A program made the position numbers and the translations under genes. Positions 10,577 through 22,173 of a DNA stretch of 64,000 bases are shown piece by piece (position 1 is the first letter of the stretch; every line of letters begins with the position of its first letter). This DNA comes from Mimachlamys varia (taxonomy: Eukaryota > Mollusca > Bivalvia > Pectinida > Pectinidae), in NCBI GenBank assembly GCA_947623455.1, contig OX392528.1, forward strand, positions 2,122,001-2,186,000, in the 5' to 3' direction. A model generated the notes under the pieces. The model was not told the origin of the DNA and searched no databases. It saw nothing but the letters and a program-made list of their open reading frames with translations.

Positions 10577-11898
10577 ATTACATTGGACATTTATTACTTA
10601 TCAATGGGGAGTTGTGAGTACTATTGCTATAATTATATTACAGTGGGGAGTTGTGAGTACTATTGCTATAATTATATTACAGTGGGGAGTTGTGAGTACT
10701 ATTGCTATAATTATATTACAGTGGGGAGTTGTGAGTACTATTGCTATAATTATATTACAGTGGGGAGTTGTGAGTACTATTGCTATAATTATATTACATT
10801 GGACATTTATTTCTTATCAGTGGGCAGTTGTGAGTACTATTGCTATAATTATATTACATTGGACATTTATTTCTTATCAGTGGGGAGTTGTGAGTACTAT
10901 TGCTATAATTATATTACAGTGGGGAGTTGTGAGTACTATTGCTATAATTATATTACAGTGGGGAGTTGTGAGTACTATTGCTATAATTATATTACAGTGG
11001 GGAGTTGTGAGTACTATTGCTATAATTATATTACAGTGGGGAGTTGTGAGTACTATTGCTATAATTATATTACAGTGGGGAGTTGTGAGTACTATTGCTT
11101 TAATTATATTACATTGGACATTTATTTCTTATCAGTGGGGAGTTGTGAGTACTATTGCTATAATTATATTACATTGGACATTTATTTCTTATCAGTGGGG
11201 AGTTGTGAGTACTATTGCTATAATTATATTACAGTGGGGAGTTGTGAGTACTATTGCTATAATTATATTACAGTGGGGAGTTGTGAGTACTATTGCTATA
11301 ATTATATTACAGTGGGGAGTTTTGAGTACTATTGCTATAATTATATTACAGTGGGGAGTTGTGAGTACTATTGCTATAATTATATTACATTGGACATTTA
11401 TTTCTTATCAGTGGGGAGTTGTGAGTACTATTGCTATAATTATATTACATTGGACATTTATTTCTTATCAGTGGGGAGTTGTGAGTACTACTGCTATAAT
11501 TATATTACAGTGGGGAGTTGTGAGTACTATTGCTATAATTATATTACAGTGGGGAGTTGTGAGTACTATTGCTATAATTATATTACAGTGGGGAGTTGTG
11601 AGTACTATTGCTATAATTATATTACAGTGGGGAGTTGTGAGTACTATTGCTATAATTATATTACAGTGAGGAGTTGTGAATACTATTGCTATAATTATAT
11701 TACAGTGGGGAGTTGTGAGTACTATTGCTATAATTATATTACAGTGGGGAGTTGTGAGTACTATTGCTATAATTATATTACATTGGACATTTATTTCTTA
11801 TCAGTGGGGAGTTGTCAGTACTATTGCTATAATTATATTACATTGGACATTTATCTCTTATCAGTGGGGAGTTGGGAGTACTATTGCTATAATTATAT
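10577..11898. repeat. 39-bp / 60-bp compound minisatellite
   Basis: The short unit (39 bp, core TACTATTGCTATAATTATAT) alternates with a long form of 60 bp. The long form carries 21 extra bases around TTGGACATTTATTTCTTATC. Long forms come in pairs. From the left the order is a long-type start, 4 short, 2 long, 5 short, 2 long, 3 short, 2 long, 7 short, 2 long. Both lengths are multiples of three, so a 461-codon frame stays open. Nothing suggests it is a gene. Confidence 0.95.
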
Positions 11899-13178
11899 GA
11901 GAATTATATACATTTCATTTATTATTTGTTTATTATTTATAATTAATCGTAAATAAAAAGTTCAATTTTAAAGATTCTTTATTGTTTTGTTGCTTTAATT
12001 ACCCTGGTTTATTTCTGACCATAACATTATATAAGTATGTGTTTGTACATGTTTTCTGTTCAAATATTATGTGTGTAGATTTGACTGACAGACATCAAGT
12101 AACAGCTAGATAATATTGGTGCAAATTTCATCAATGTCTGTCCCTTAATTCTCATCCAGACTTTAAACAGCCAGGGTAACAGTAGCATGTATATATTAGT
12201 TACAACCCTCTGTCATGTATCAAATAAAGCTCGATCGTTACTCTGTAATGTGCACAGGAACCCAAACACACATTGTATACAGACCTATAACCCCAATCAA
12301 TACCTCCATCTATAGATTAAACACTTTCATTTGAACTCAACACACTGTCATTTTAGCATTTTTCATAAATAAAGATTATTTTCTATATTACAACCTGTTG
12401 AGCAAGAGGCTTATATACTCAAACTGTGTCCGCAAAGACAGTCTTTATGTATAGGGAAGCTATATATCATTTACTCTATTTCAAATTGTTAAATCTTGTT
12501 TTATTAATGAGTAGCCATACAGACCACAATGTTACAGCCGCACAGAACTAGTCAATGACCACTGAGAAATGTCAAAATTCTAATATATATATTTTTGGTG
12601 GGTTTGGTTTATCTAATTGAATTCTATCTGTCATTCACAGAGATTTAAATAGAATATACATGTATATATACATAATAGGTTTTGAAATGTTCTATGTTGT
12701 TTATTCTTTATCATTTGTAATGATTTTCAATGAGCTGTCTCAAAATAGCAAGGTTTGCTGAGAAATGTAAATATAACTCAATCGTGCCACAGAAATGTAT
12801 GTTAATTGATCTTTTTATTGCTAATATTTTAAATTCTCATCGGAAGTGATGTTATTCATTGATAGACAGGTCATTTGGAACGGATTTCTAGTTGGCACAT
12901 GTCTGTGTTACTTAGGGAGCCCAAACCTGAAGGTGAGATGTACAGTCAGAGGTACCAACAATGGGCAACAATATATATATACTGGACGGCCAAAATATCA
13001 ATACTGGCATGCAACACCCCTTATGTGCACAAAATCCAGCTTTCTAAATTTAAACAGCTTAATATTATCACAACACAAAGAAAGATCTTCTGCTGCAAGT
13101 TTGTTTAATCTAGCTTTCTATAAAACACATATATAGACTAGAGAGATGTGACAAGTTGGAATGTGAATTAGTACTTAC
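11899..13178. other. Non-repetitive AT-rich sequence, probably intron 2 of the receptor gene
   Basis: It follows the GT donor of the minus-strand zinc-finger exon, so it should be transcribed as intron if the gene continues leftward. No further exon, tRNA or repeat family was recognised. Short open frames near 12846-13136 have low-complexity AT-driven composition and no family resemblance. Confidence 0.55.
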
Positions 13179-13357
13179 TTTGCATGGAAGGCAGACCAAG
13201 GCGCCGAAATAGTACCCAGAGGCCTTCTCGCCACAAACTACGCAGATTTTCTCATCTTTGTCATCGTCAAGTAAACAATCGTCACTAGCTTCTACTTTAA
13301 TATCAGCGGGGAAACCCACGTCGTTGTCAAGTTTGGATGAAAAGTTGTATGAGGATG
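13179..13357 (-). CDS. Nuclear receptor, coding exon 2 (first zinc finger of the DNA-binding domain)
   Basis: Nuclear receptors are ligand- or cofactor-regulated transcription factors. This exon (179 nt) encodes residues 48-107 of the predicted protein. It has an acidic linker with a SUMO-type site IKVE (67-70), then Cys86, Cys89, Cys103 and Cys106 in the C-x2-C-x13-C-x2-C spacing of the first finger (ICVVCGEKASGYYFG onward). The acceptor is TTTATATTTCAG and the donor is GTAAGT at 13178-13173, placing an intron right after the fourth cysteine and one lysine. The split first codon completes the one left open by the exon at 27811. The P-box reads CLPCK instead of the common CEGCK, so I cannot assign a subfamily. 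The second finger and ligand domain are not in the window. Confidence 0.88.
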
Positions 13358-13509
13358 CTGAAATATAAACAAATGTTCTGATAAAAACTAATAAAAAAAA
13401 TAATAAAAGAATAACTGTACAATTGGCAGTAATTAAGACTGCTTGGTGTCACTTATATGGGCTTGTTTGGTGTACCCATGAATATCCTACACACTTGTAA
13501 TTTAAACCG

Positions 13510-13875
13510 AGGAAAAGTGATCAAGACAGTGCAATCAGTGGAAGTCAAGCCTGCGACCCTCCAGACGGAGGCTCTATCGCTGAGCTAAAGGGAAATTCCC
13601 TACAACCAGATGATCAACCTAACCAAGCCTGCGACCCTCCAGACCGAGGCTCTATCGCTGAGCTAAAGGGAAATTCCCTACAACCCGATGATCAACCTAA
13701 CCAAGCCTGCGACCCTCCAGACCGAGGCTCTATCGCTGAGCTAAAGGGAAATTCCCTACAACCCGATGATCAACCTAACCAAGCCTGCGACCCTCCAGAC
13801 CGAAGCTCTATCGCTGAGCTAAAGGAAAATTCCCTACAACCCGATGATCAACCTAACCAATGCACATCTTCTACA
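13510..13875 (-). mobile_element. tRNA-derived SINE with its tRNA-like head tandemly expanded
   Basis: Read on the minus strand, the copy has a 5' leader, then TTTAGCTCAGCGATAGAGCC, which matches a Pol III A box, then a B-box-like GGCTTGACTTCC, then a tail AGGAAAAGTGAT-like (shown plus strand). The same leader, head and tail order recurs at 13930 and 16850. Within this copy the head plus part of the leader is repeated in tandem (see the 78-bp array). Confidence 0.75.
13547..13858. repeat. 78-bp tandem repeat of a SINE head (4 units)
   Basis: AAGCCTGCGACCCTCC recurs at about 13547, 13625, 13703 and 13781, an exact 78-bp spacing. Each unit contains the A-box region and the anticodon-arm region but breaks inside the B box, where the leader of the next unit begins. 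Units are nearly identical. Confidence 0.93.
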
Positions 13876-13929
13876 CTATTCCCCTCTTTTTCTAAATCTA
13901 CAACCCAGGTTCTTTGACTCCCAGCCAAC

Positions 13930-14145
13930 AAGGCTTCTCCGGTTATCCTTGAAACAGGGAGGGGTAATGACATTGGTTTGTAATAGGACAAGGAAAAGTG
14001 ATAAAGCTATTTTCATTGCTGGGGCTTGAATCCGCAACCGTTGGCTCTCCAGTCCAATATATACTTTGCCACTGAGCTGATGGGAAATTCCCTAGATCTC
14101 AGACTTGTCAGCCAACCTAATTAATGCACATGTTTTATACGCTTA
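13930..14145 (-). mobile_element. tRNA-derived SINE copy, same family
   Basis: On the minus strand the order is leader (GATCTAGGGAATTTCCC), A box (CAGCTCAGTGGCAAAGT), B box (GGATTCAAGCC), then a tail ending near AGGACAAGGAAAAG (plus strand). This is a diverged copy with no obvious target duplication. Confidence 0.7.
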
Positions 14146-14615
14146 ATTAACATCAGCATGTCTATAAAGTCTAATCTTAAAATCCTGGAAGTTTCTATAA
14201 ACTGATTGTGAAAACACGAAAACACACGACTTGTAAAATTAATACACAAACATTTTAATCTAAAAAATTAATGTAGATAAATTTATTTCTTTAGTTATCT
14301 GTCACGTAATTTCTAAAATATGTCCATTAACACCGCCTGGATGGAATCCTATATAAACACTATTTAATTCAAATTTATATGTTTTACCAATGTCTGCCTG
14401 TGAGAGTCGGATACATCCCTGTAATGAAACTTTACCAAAAACCTTGATAATACATCATGGCTAATTTTCGTGTTAGGAAACGAATCTTAGGCTTTTTTCA
14501 GCATAGCCTTATGAACGCATGAGGTCATGATTTCGAAGACCACTTAGATGGTGAACCATATTTCGTGATGGCAAAATATTTCATTTGTAAATGATGACAG
14601 AATAATTTGCATATT
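14146..14615. other. Non-repetitive intron sequence
   Basis: AT-rich sequence with no gene, RNA or repeat family recognised. Confidence 0.5.
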
Positions 14616-14616
14616 T

Positions 14617-14873
14617 TGTTGACGAAACAATATCATATTGTGTTGATGAAACAATATCATTTTGTGTTGATGAAACAATTTCATATTGTGTTGATGAAAC
14701 AATATCATATTGTGTAGATGAAACAATATCATATTGTGTTGATGAAACAATATCATATTGTGTTGATGAAACAATATCATATTGTGTTGATGAAACAATA
14801 TCACACTGTGTTGATGAAACAATATCATATTGTGTTGATGAAATAATGTCATATTGTGTTGATGAAACAATAC
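14617..14873. repeat. 24-bp minisatellite (about 10.5 copies)
   Basis: The TGTTGATGAAACA spacing is 24 bp (for example 14641 to 14665). Most units contain the 13-bp palindrome CAATAT-C-ATATTG. The 108-aa minus-strand frame across it is an 8-residue repeat from the satellite and not a gene. Confidence 0.95.
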
Positions 14874-15555
14874 GATTTCACTGTAATACTACTTTACTTT
14901 AGTACTAGTGAGTGAGTGAATTACTCATAAAATCATTTTTTATAAAAAGAAGCATTTCAAAAAAAATCATAAAATGATTTGGTTTCATTTTTGTTTAAGA
15001 CAGAATTGCGTTGTGTTTGTCGCTTGTCAACCAGTGTGTTTTAGTTACTGCTGTAATGAATAAATCTAACAATAGTTTCACTTTGTTGAGGTTGTTAGTT
15101 TAAGGAACAAATGACTAACCAATATTTATGTGGTAAGCCTACAGCATAAGGGGGAAAGATATGTGAGAATCTGGCACCCTCCCAGTGACCAGCTAGACTG
15201 GACTATCTACCGGTACCAAAGCGTCTCAAGAGTATTACTCCTCGAGTAGGTTTGGACAACACTACACACAATACACATTTAGCTGGCTTTACACACAATG
15301 GAGTAAGCCTTATCAATCCTGATTACAATAGGCAAACTCAGAGAGATTACATCAGGTAAAAATAGCACGGAATGGTAAGCCTGTGAATCATACAGCCAGG
15401 GACCGACTAGCAGAAATCACAGAAATTCTAAATGTGAAGGTTTATTATTCTAATTCAAAACATATTCAGCTGTAACGTCCAATCACGAAAACATTTTATT
15501 TATAAAGTCGTGGTTTTTGGTTTTGTTTTGAGAGTTGAACACCTGTAAGAAGAGT
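14874..15555. other. Non-repetitive intron sequence
   Basis: Mixed AT-rich sequence with a short GTGAGTGA run near 14910. No gene or mobile element recognised. Confidence 0.5.
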
Positions 15556-15564
15556 GTTCTGCCT

Positions 15565-16648
15565 GCGTACCCCACAGATTTACAGATGTGACACAGAGAA
15601 CAAGAGTGGTCCGCCCACGTATCCCACAGATTTACAGATGTGACACAGAGGAAAGAGTGGTCCGCCCCCGTACCCCACAGATTTACGGATGTGACACAGA
15701 GGACAAGAGTCACAGGTCCGCCCCCGTACCCCACAGATTTACGGATGTGACAGAGGACAAGAGTGGTCCGCTCACGTACCCCACAGATTTACGGATGTGA
15801 CAAAGGACAAGAGTGGTCCGCCCGCGTACCCCACAGATTTACGGATGTGACAGAGAGGACAAGAGTGGTCCGCCCGCGTACCCCTCAAGATTTACAGATG
15901 TGACAGAGGATGAGATTGGTCCGTCCACGTACCCCTCAAGATTTACAGATGTGACAGAGGATGAGAGTGGTCCGCCCGTGTATCCCACAGATTTACAGAT
16001 GTGACAAAGAGGATGAGAGTGGTCCCCCCACGTACCCCACAGATTTACAGATGTGACATGTATCCCACAGATTTACAGATGTGACATGTATCCCACAGAT
16101 TTACAGATGTGACAAAGAGGATGAGAGTGGTCCGCCCGCGTACCCCACTGATTGACGGATGTGACAAAGAGGACAAGAGTGGTCCGCCCACGTATCCCAC
16201 AGATTTACAGATGTGACAGAGGACGAGAGTGGTCCGCCTCCATACCCCACAGATTTACGGATGTGACAGAGGAAGAGAGTGGTCCGCCCACGTACCCCGC
16301 AGATTTACATATGTGACATGTATCCGACAGATTTACAGATGTGACAGCGGACGAGAGTGGTCCGCCCATGTACCCTACAGATTTACAGATGTGACATGTA
16401 TCCCACAGATTTACAGATGTGACAGAGGACGAGAGTAGTCCCCCCCCCGTACCCCACAGATTTACAGATGTGACATGTATCCCACAGATTTACAGATGTG
16501 ACAGAGGACGAGAGTGGTCCGCCCACGTACCCCACAGATTTACAGATGTGACATGTACCCCACAGATTTACAGATGTGACACAAAGGACGAGAGTGGTCC
16601 GCCCGCGTACCCCACAGATTTACAGATGTGACATGTACCCCACAGAAA
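15565..16648. repeat. About 50-bp minisatellite with a 28-bp short form
   Basis: Units carry CCCACAGATTTACAGATGTGAC followed in the long form by GAGAGTGGTCCGCCC. The long form is about 48-52 bp. A short form of about 28 bp (ATGTATCCCACAGATTTAC) lacks the GGTCCGCCC half and is interspersed between 16050 and 16640. This is more diverged than the upstream arrays. Confidence 0.92.
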
Positions 16649-16850
16649 TGAAGTCAATAGGTCTACAAGTAACTTGATACTATTATTTACTGACCAACTT
16701 GGGTTTTTCCAGCACCTGTAGATTTCTTCTATCAGGCAATTCTTTCAATAACAAATACACACAAAGAGGCACACACACAATATCCACCTTTACCACATAC
16801 AAATACCCACAATATTAACGTTCATGGATATGCTGAAATTAACGTATCAG
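16649..16850. other. Non-repetitive intron sequence
   Basis: A short AT-rich interval with an ACACACA-type run near 16750. No gene recognised. Confidence 0.45.
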
Positions 16851-16852
16851 AT

Positions 16853-16992
16853 CTGAAGTAGGATGAGGAATAGTGATGAAGATAATTCTGTTGATGGGCT
16901 CAAACCCACGACCCTTGGTGTTTCAGCATGATTCTCTACAATCTGATTTTTATCAGATAATCTAATCATTGTACATCTTTTACACAATTCCA
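16853..16992 (-). mobile_element. tRNA-derived SINE fragment, same family as 13.5-14.1 kb
   Basis: The plus strand shows the family's tail (GGAATAGTGATGAAGATAAT), a B-box complement (GGCTCAAACCCACGACCC) and a leader end (CATTGTACATCTTTTACAC). The A-box region is decayed or partly lost. Confidence 0.6.
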
Positions 16993-17230
16993 CCCCTTAA
17001 GATAACTTATGTACAGAAACCAGTGATAGCTAGAGTACACTGTGAATTTCACCTCATGAAAATATACCCAGAAGCTGTTCTTTTAACGGTTACATGCAGA
17101 TTAACAAACCCTTTTGTTTAAATGACAATAAATGCTTATAGTTTTCTTGTTCTAAAACAAGGAGACCTGCTGACATCAACTTTCACCCAATACCTATACT
17201 CTGGTCCTTCGTTAAGCATTTAGTATCAGG

Positions 17231-17325
17231 TGGATTATTTAAACCCCCTAGACAGGCCACATTTGCCTCAGACTCCTCAGGTGGAATATTTAAACCCCCT
17301 AGACAGGTGACTTCCACTCAGACTC
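17231..17325. repeat. About 50-bp direct duplication
   Basis: AGGTGGATTATTTAAACCCC at 17228 onward is repeated as AGGTGGAATATTTAAACCCC from 17279, with shared CCCTAGACAGG and CTCAGACTCC parts. Only two copies are present. Confidence 0.8.
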
Positions 17326-17604
17326 CACACTTACGCCCTTTGTTTCACTAATATAAGTTGTGAGATTTGTTCAACAGATGGAGAGACGGTACCAGGTTTG
17401 CCTGTAGCTACTTCCACAGATGTCATGTCACCATCAAATTAAAAACAAACAGTGGGAAGTGTAAATGTTTGATGTTCCATACTGTAACGTGTACGTTAAT
17501 AATCTCTGAAGTCTAAAGCTAAATCAAATGATTTCTAATATACAGGTATAAACACGCAAAGTTTCACTTGATTGGAAATAAATCACACACATTTCTTAAT
17601 TAAG

Positions 17605-18098
17605 GTCAAATATTGGTCTGTATAAACCAGGTCAAGTGTTGGTCTGTATAAACCAGGTCAAATATTGGTCTGTATAAACCAGGTCAAATGTTGGTCTGTA
17701 TAAACCAGGTCAAGTGTTGGTCTGTATAAACCAGGTCAAATGTTGGTCTGTATAAACCAGGTCAAGTGTTGGTCTGTATAAACCAGGTCAAGTGTTGGTC
17801 TGTATAAACCAGGTCAAGTGTTGGTCTGTATAAATCAGGTCAAATATTGGTCTGTAATAACCAGGTCAAATATTGGTCTGTAATAACCAGGTCAAATATT
17901 GGTCTGTATAAACCGGGTCAAAAATTGGTCTGTATAAACCAGGTCAATGTTGGTCTGTATAAACTGGGTCAAGTGTTGGTCTGTATAAACCAGGTCAAAT
18001 ATTGGTCTGTATAAACCAGGTCAAATATTGGTCTGTCAAATAACCAAGTCAAATATTGGTCTGTATAAACCAGGTCAATATGGTGGTCTGTATAAACC
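17605..18098. repeat. 26-bp minisatellite (about 19 copies)
   Basis: The unit is GGTCTGTATAAACCAGGTCA plus six bases (AATATT or AGTGTT), with period 26 bp. Every normal unit has AGGTCAA. A few units have 1-3 bp indels (TAATAACC, TCAAATAACC). Confidence 0.96.
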
Positions 18099-18621
18099 AT
18101 GGACAGGATATCATTCTGTTAATATCATAACTTTAAGGACAAGAAGCAAAATAAAAATTAAAGGCTGAATCGTAATGTTTGTAAGATGATAGCAAAAAAT
18201 GAAAGTTAACTTTCAACAAGAGACCATTTATTTTTAATATTTCTTGAATGTCATGTTCCATTATGTGAACTATACTCTTTCTCAAATTACATATAATATA
18301 TAAACTTGATTGGTTTTTAAATGATACAAAAAAAATTAACAAAAGCCAAACCAATGACTGCCCCCCGCAGTTTTAGTTAAAATATGTCTTCCACAAGAAT
18401 TGCTAACCACAAGGAAGAGAACAGAAGAAGAAATTGCTACAGTAAACATCGATACGTAGAAATCTGATCGGGGTGTAACACTCTCGATCTCACATGTCAA
18501 CAAACAATTAGTGTTAAAGGACAAGTCAACTGGAAATTAATATACGTTAAAACCGAATACCTTGATGACACCAGAACCTGTGTCAATCTGACAGTTCAGC
18601 AGTGATCCCCCCCTCCCCCCG
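18099..18621. other. Non-repetitive intron sequence with a poly-C run
   Basis: No gene recognised. A C-rich run (about 18605-18620) directly abuts the next satellite. Confidence 0.5.
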
Positions 18622-18623
18622 GA

Positions 18624-19062
18624 TTATATCTGAGCCTACTCATCAGTACTCCTGTCTGAGTAAGATATCTGAGCCTATACTCGTCAGTACTCCTGTCTGA
18701 GTAAGATATCTGAGCCTATACTCGTCAGTACTCCTGTCGGAGTAAGATATCTGAGCCTATACTCGTCAGTACTCCTGTCTGAGTAAGATATCTGAGCCTA
18801 CTCGTCAGTACTCCTGTCTGAGTAAGATATCTGAGCCTATACTCGTCAGTACTCCTGTCTGAGTAAGATATCTGAGCCTACTCGTCAGTACTCCTGTCTG
18901 TGTAAGATATCTGAGCCTATACTCGTCAGTACTCCTGTCTGAGTAAGATATCTGAGCCTATACTCGTCAGTACTCCTGTCTGAGGCAGATATCTGAGCCT
19001 ATACTCGTCAGTACTGCTGTCTGAGGCAGATATCTGAGCCTACTCGTCAGTACTCCTGTCTG
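18624..19062. repeat. 41-bp minisatellite (about 11 copies)
   Basis: TAAGATATCTGAGCC recurs every 41 bp (18661, 18702), with a 38-bp variant lacking three bases of CCTATACTC. The last units change GTAAGATATC to GGCAGATATC. Confidence 0.95.
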
Positions 19063-20040
19063 AAAAATGTTCAGTTGGCGGCAGTGTTCGCAGACACTTT
19101 GAGAAGGGAACCATACATGAAGGAAGAATGAGCTACTGTTTATGGGTCAGCAATCTGCCTCTCCCACGTGGCCGAAATACAGGAAGGCGTGAGGTCACCG
19201 TTTATAACTAGCACCTAAAAGTCAGGCCAGACACTCTAGTACATATCAGTTGGGTATGGTGTCAAAAACAGCGTTCAATAAAGCGCGGGCGCTCAGGGTA
19301 ATCCCATGGCCCCATTACTGGTAGTGTTAACAATCTGGAGTTGTCAGCTACCTAAACATTTATCTATCAAAACCATATCCATAATCGCTCTGTTTGATTC
19401 TATTGAGTGTTTGATTTGCATTTTAAAACTTCTTGTTGAAAATTTGTTTCAAAATGCATCGATCATTAAATAATATTTGTACATTCTTTAAATCACAAGA
19501 AATTATGTTGATTCATGACCATTATGTTGCTTCTGTATATTTCAATGATACTGATCATTTTGGTTGATTTTATAGGGGACATAACACACAATGGGTGCTC
19601 AGTGCTACAGTAAAATATTTTAATTCCATGATCTCCAAGGTTCAGAAGGATTAAAATCATGGACATGTAGTTGAAAGTTATTGCTCAATATCACCAGAAT
19701 CGGGGCATTAAGTTTCACTGTAAAATAACAATTTCCTATTGTGTTGTGACGTATAAGAATCTAACTCAGATTGTTGATTACATTGATATTAAAACAAACT
19801 TATATTACATGTAATTACCCCTTTTTACCCTCTTTAATTATCTTAAAATCAATTAGTCTAGCTTTTGACATAATTAAATTGAGTGTAATGTACCCCTATA
19901 GACCTGCACACCTTGATGATCCTGGGCTTTGAAGCAGACATATATCCAGTCATATACTCAGTGCATTACTTACCTGTACATATCCGTGATTAATAGATAA
20001 CTTCTCATTTAACATGTACTTATTCAACTCCCTCTACACC
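19063..20040. other. Non-repetitive intron sequence
   Basis: Almost 1 kb without tandem structure. No exon with family resemblance, tRNA or mobile element was recognised on either strand. Confidence 0.5.
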
Positions 20041-20042
20041 AC

Positions 20043-20757
20043 AGTATCATACCACTACAGGGCTACACATATAGCGGTAAATATTATATCATACAACTAC
20101 AGGGCTACACATATAGCGGTAAATATTATATCATACAACTACAGGGCCACACATATAGCTAGCAGTAAATATTATATCATATAACTACAGGGCCACACAT
20201 ATAGCAGTAAATATTATATCATACAACTACAGGGCTACACATATAGCAGTAAATATTATATTATACAACCACAGGGCCACACATATAGCGGTAAATATTA
20301 TATCATACAACTTCAGCGCCACACATATAGCGGTAAATATTATATCAAATAACTACAGGGCCACACATATAGCGGTAAATATTATCATACAACGACAGGG
20401 CCACACATATAGCGGTAAATATTATATCATACAACTACAGGGCCACACATATAGCGGTAAATATTATCATACAACGACAGGGCCACACATATAGCGGTAA
20501 ATATTATATCATACAACTACAGGGCCACACATATAGCGGTAAATATTATATCATACAACTACAGGGCTACACATATAGCGGTAAATATTATATCATACAA
20601 CTACAGGGCTACACATATAGCGGTAAATATTATATCAAACAACTACAGGGCCACACATATAGCAGTAAATATTATATCATACAACTACAGGGCTACACAT
20701 ATAGAGGTAAATATTATATCATACAACTACAGGGCCACACAAATAGGGGTAAATATC
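20043..20757. repeat. 42-bp minisatellite (about 17 copies)
   Basis: CTACAGGGCCACACATATAG recurs every 42 bp (20055, 20097). Units end TAAATATTATATCATACAA. A few 39-bp units have TATTATCATAC. Confidence 0.95.
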
Positions 20758-20884
20758 AGGAATTCTACGATCACTGAACTTAAGCTACCTGGCAGACATA
20801 TTATGTTACTACCCGAACTCTAGGCCTTCAAAACAATGGTACAACACACGTTTGTGCATGTCCCTGTAAAACACCTGTGTACCT

Positions 20885-22035
20885 ATCAAGGTGAGATGTA
20901 CAGGTATATCATGCAGGTGAGCTAGAGGTATACAGATATACAGGTATATATCATACAGGTGAGGTATACAGGTATATGTCATATAGGTGAGGTATGTACA
21001 GATATACAGGTATATATCATACAGGTGAGGTATACAGGTATATGTCATATAGGTGAGGTATGTACAGATATACAGGTTTATATCATACAGGTGAGGTATA
21101 TACAGTTATACAGGTATATATCATACAGGTGAGGTATACAGGTATATGTCATATAGGTGAGGTATGTACAGATATACAGGTATATATCATACAGGTGAGG
21201 TATATACAGATATACAGGTATATATCATACAGGTGAGGTATACAGGTATATGTCATATAGGTGAGGTATGTACAGATATACAGGTATATATCATACAGGT
21301 GTGGTATATACAGTTATACAGGTATATATCATACAGGTGAGGTATACAGGTATATATCATATAGGTGAGGTATGTACAGATATACAAGTATATATCATAC
21401 AGGTGAGGTATATACAGATATACAGGTATATATCATACAGGTGAGGTATACAGGTATATGTCATATAGGTGAGGTATATACAGATATACAGGTATATATC
21501 ATACAGGTGAGGTATACAGGTATATATCATACAGGTGAGGTATATATCATACAGGTGAGGTATACACAGATATACAGGTATATATCATACAGGTGAGGTA
21601 TACAGGTATATATCATACAGGTGAGGTATACAGGTATATATCATATAAGTGAGGTATGTACAGATACAGGTATATATCATACAGGTGAGGTATACAGGTA
21701 TATATCATATAGGTGAGGTATATACAGATATACAGGTATATATCATACAGGTGAGGTATACAGGTATGTATCATACAGGTGAGGTATACACAGATATACA
21801 GGTATATATCATACAGGTGAGGTATGTACAGATATACAGGTATATATCATACAGGTGAGGTATACACAGATATACAGGTATATATCATACAGGTGAGGTA
21901 TACAGGTATATATCATATAAGTGAGGTATGTACAGATACAGGTATATATCATACAGGTGAGGTATACAGGTATATATCATGTAGGTGAGGTATATACAGA
22001 TATACAGGTATATATCATACAGGTGAGGTATACAG
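20885..22035. repeat. ATACAGGT-rich composite minisatellite
   Basis: It is built from short modules ATCATACAGGTGAGGTATAC, AGGTATATGTCATATAGGTG and GTACAGATATACAGGTATAT. These alternate to give a higher-order period of roughly 90-130 bp. CAGGTGAGGT, which resembles a splice donor on the plus strand, occurs in most modules, but the gene here runs on the minus strand. Confidence 0.92.
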
Positions 22036-22173
22036 ATGTAGTACCCTGTTACTTGGGATGAACTCTAATAGCCCTACCTGGGCAGAATAACTTACTTATA
22101 TATGTTGGTAATCAATTTATCTGATTTCTTAACGAAAAACATGAACGATAAAATCAATACCATTACTCAGTGT

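Noticed and set aside
10571..11956. 461-codon tyrosine/cysteine repeat protein
   Set aside because: It comes from the 39/60-bp satellite. A second frame is open over most of the same stretch and nothing non-repetitive is encoded.
12846..13136. Small plus-strand protein gene
   Set aside because: The composition is that of AT-rich intron, two frames overlap and no domain is seen. It lies in the putative intron beside the minus-strand receptor exon.
1..13178. Second zinc-finger exon of the receptor
   Set aside because: I looked on the minus strand for the C-x5-C-x9-C-x2-C pattern and saw none in the unique stretches. It probably lies outside the window.
20885..22035. Array of splice donors (CAGGTGAGGT)
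   Set aside because: The motif is on the plus strand while the host gene is on the minus strand, and it is simply part of the repeat unit.
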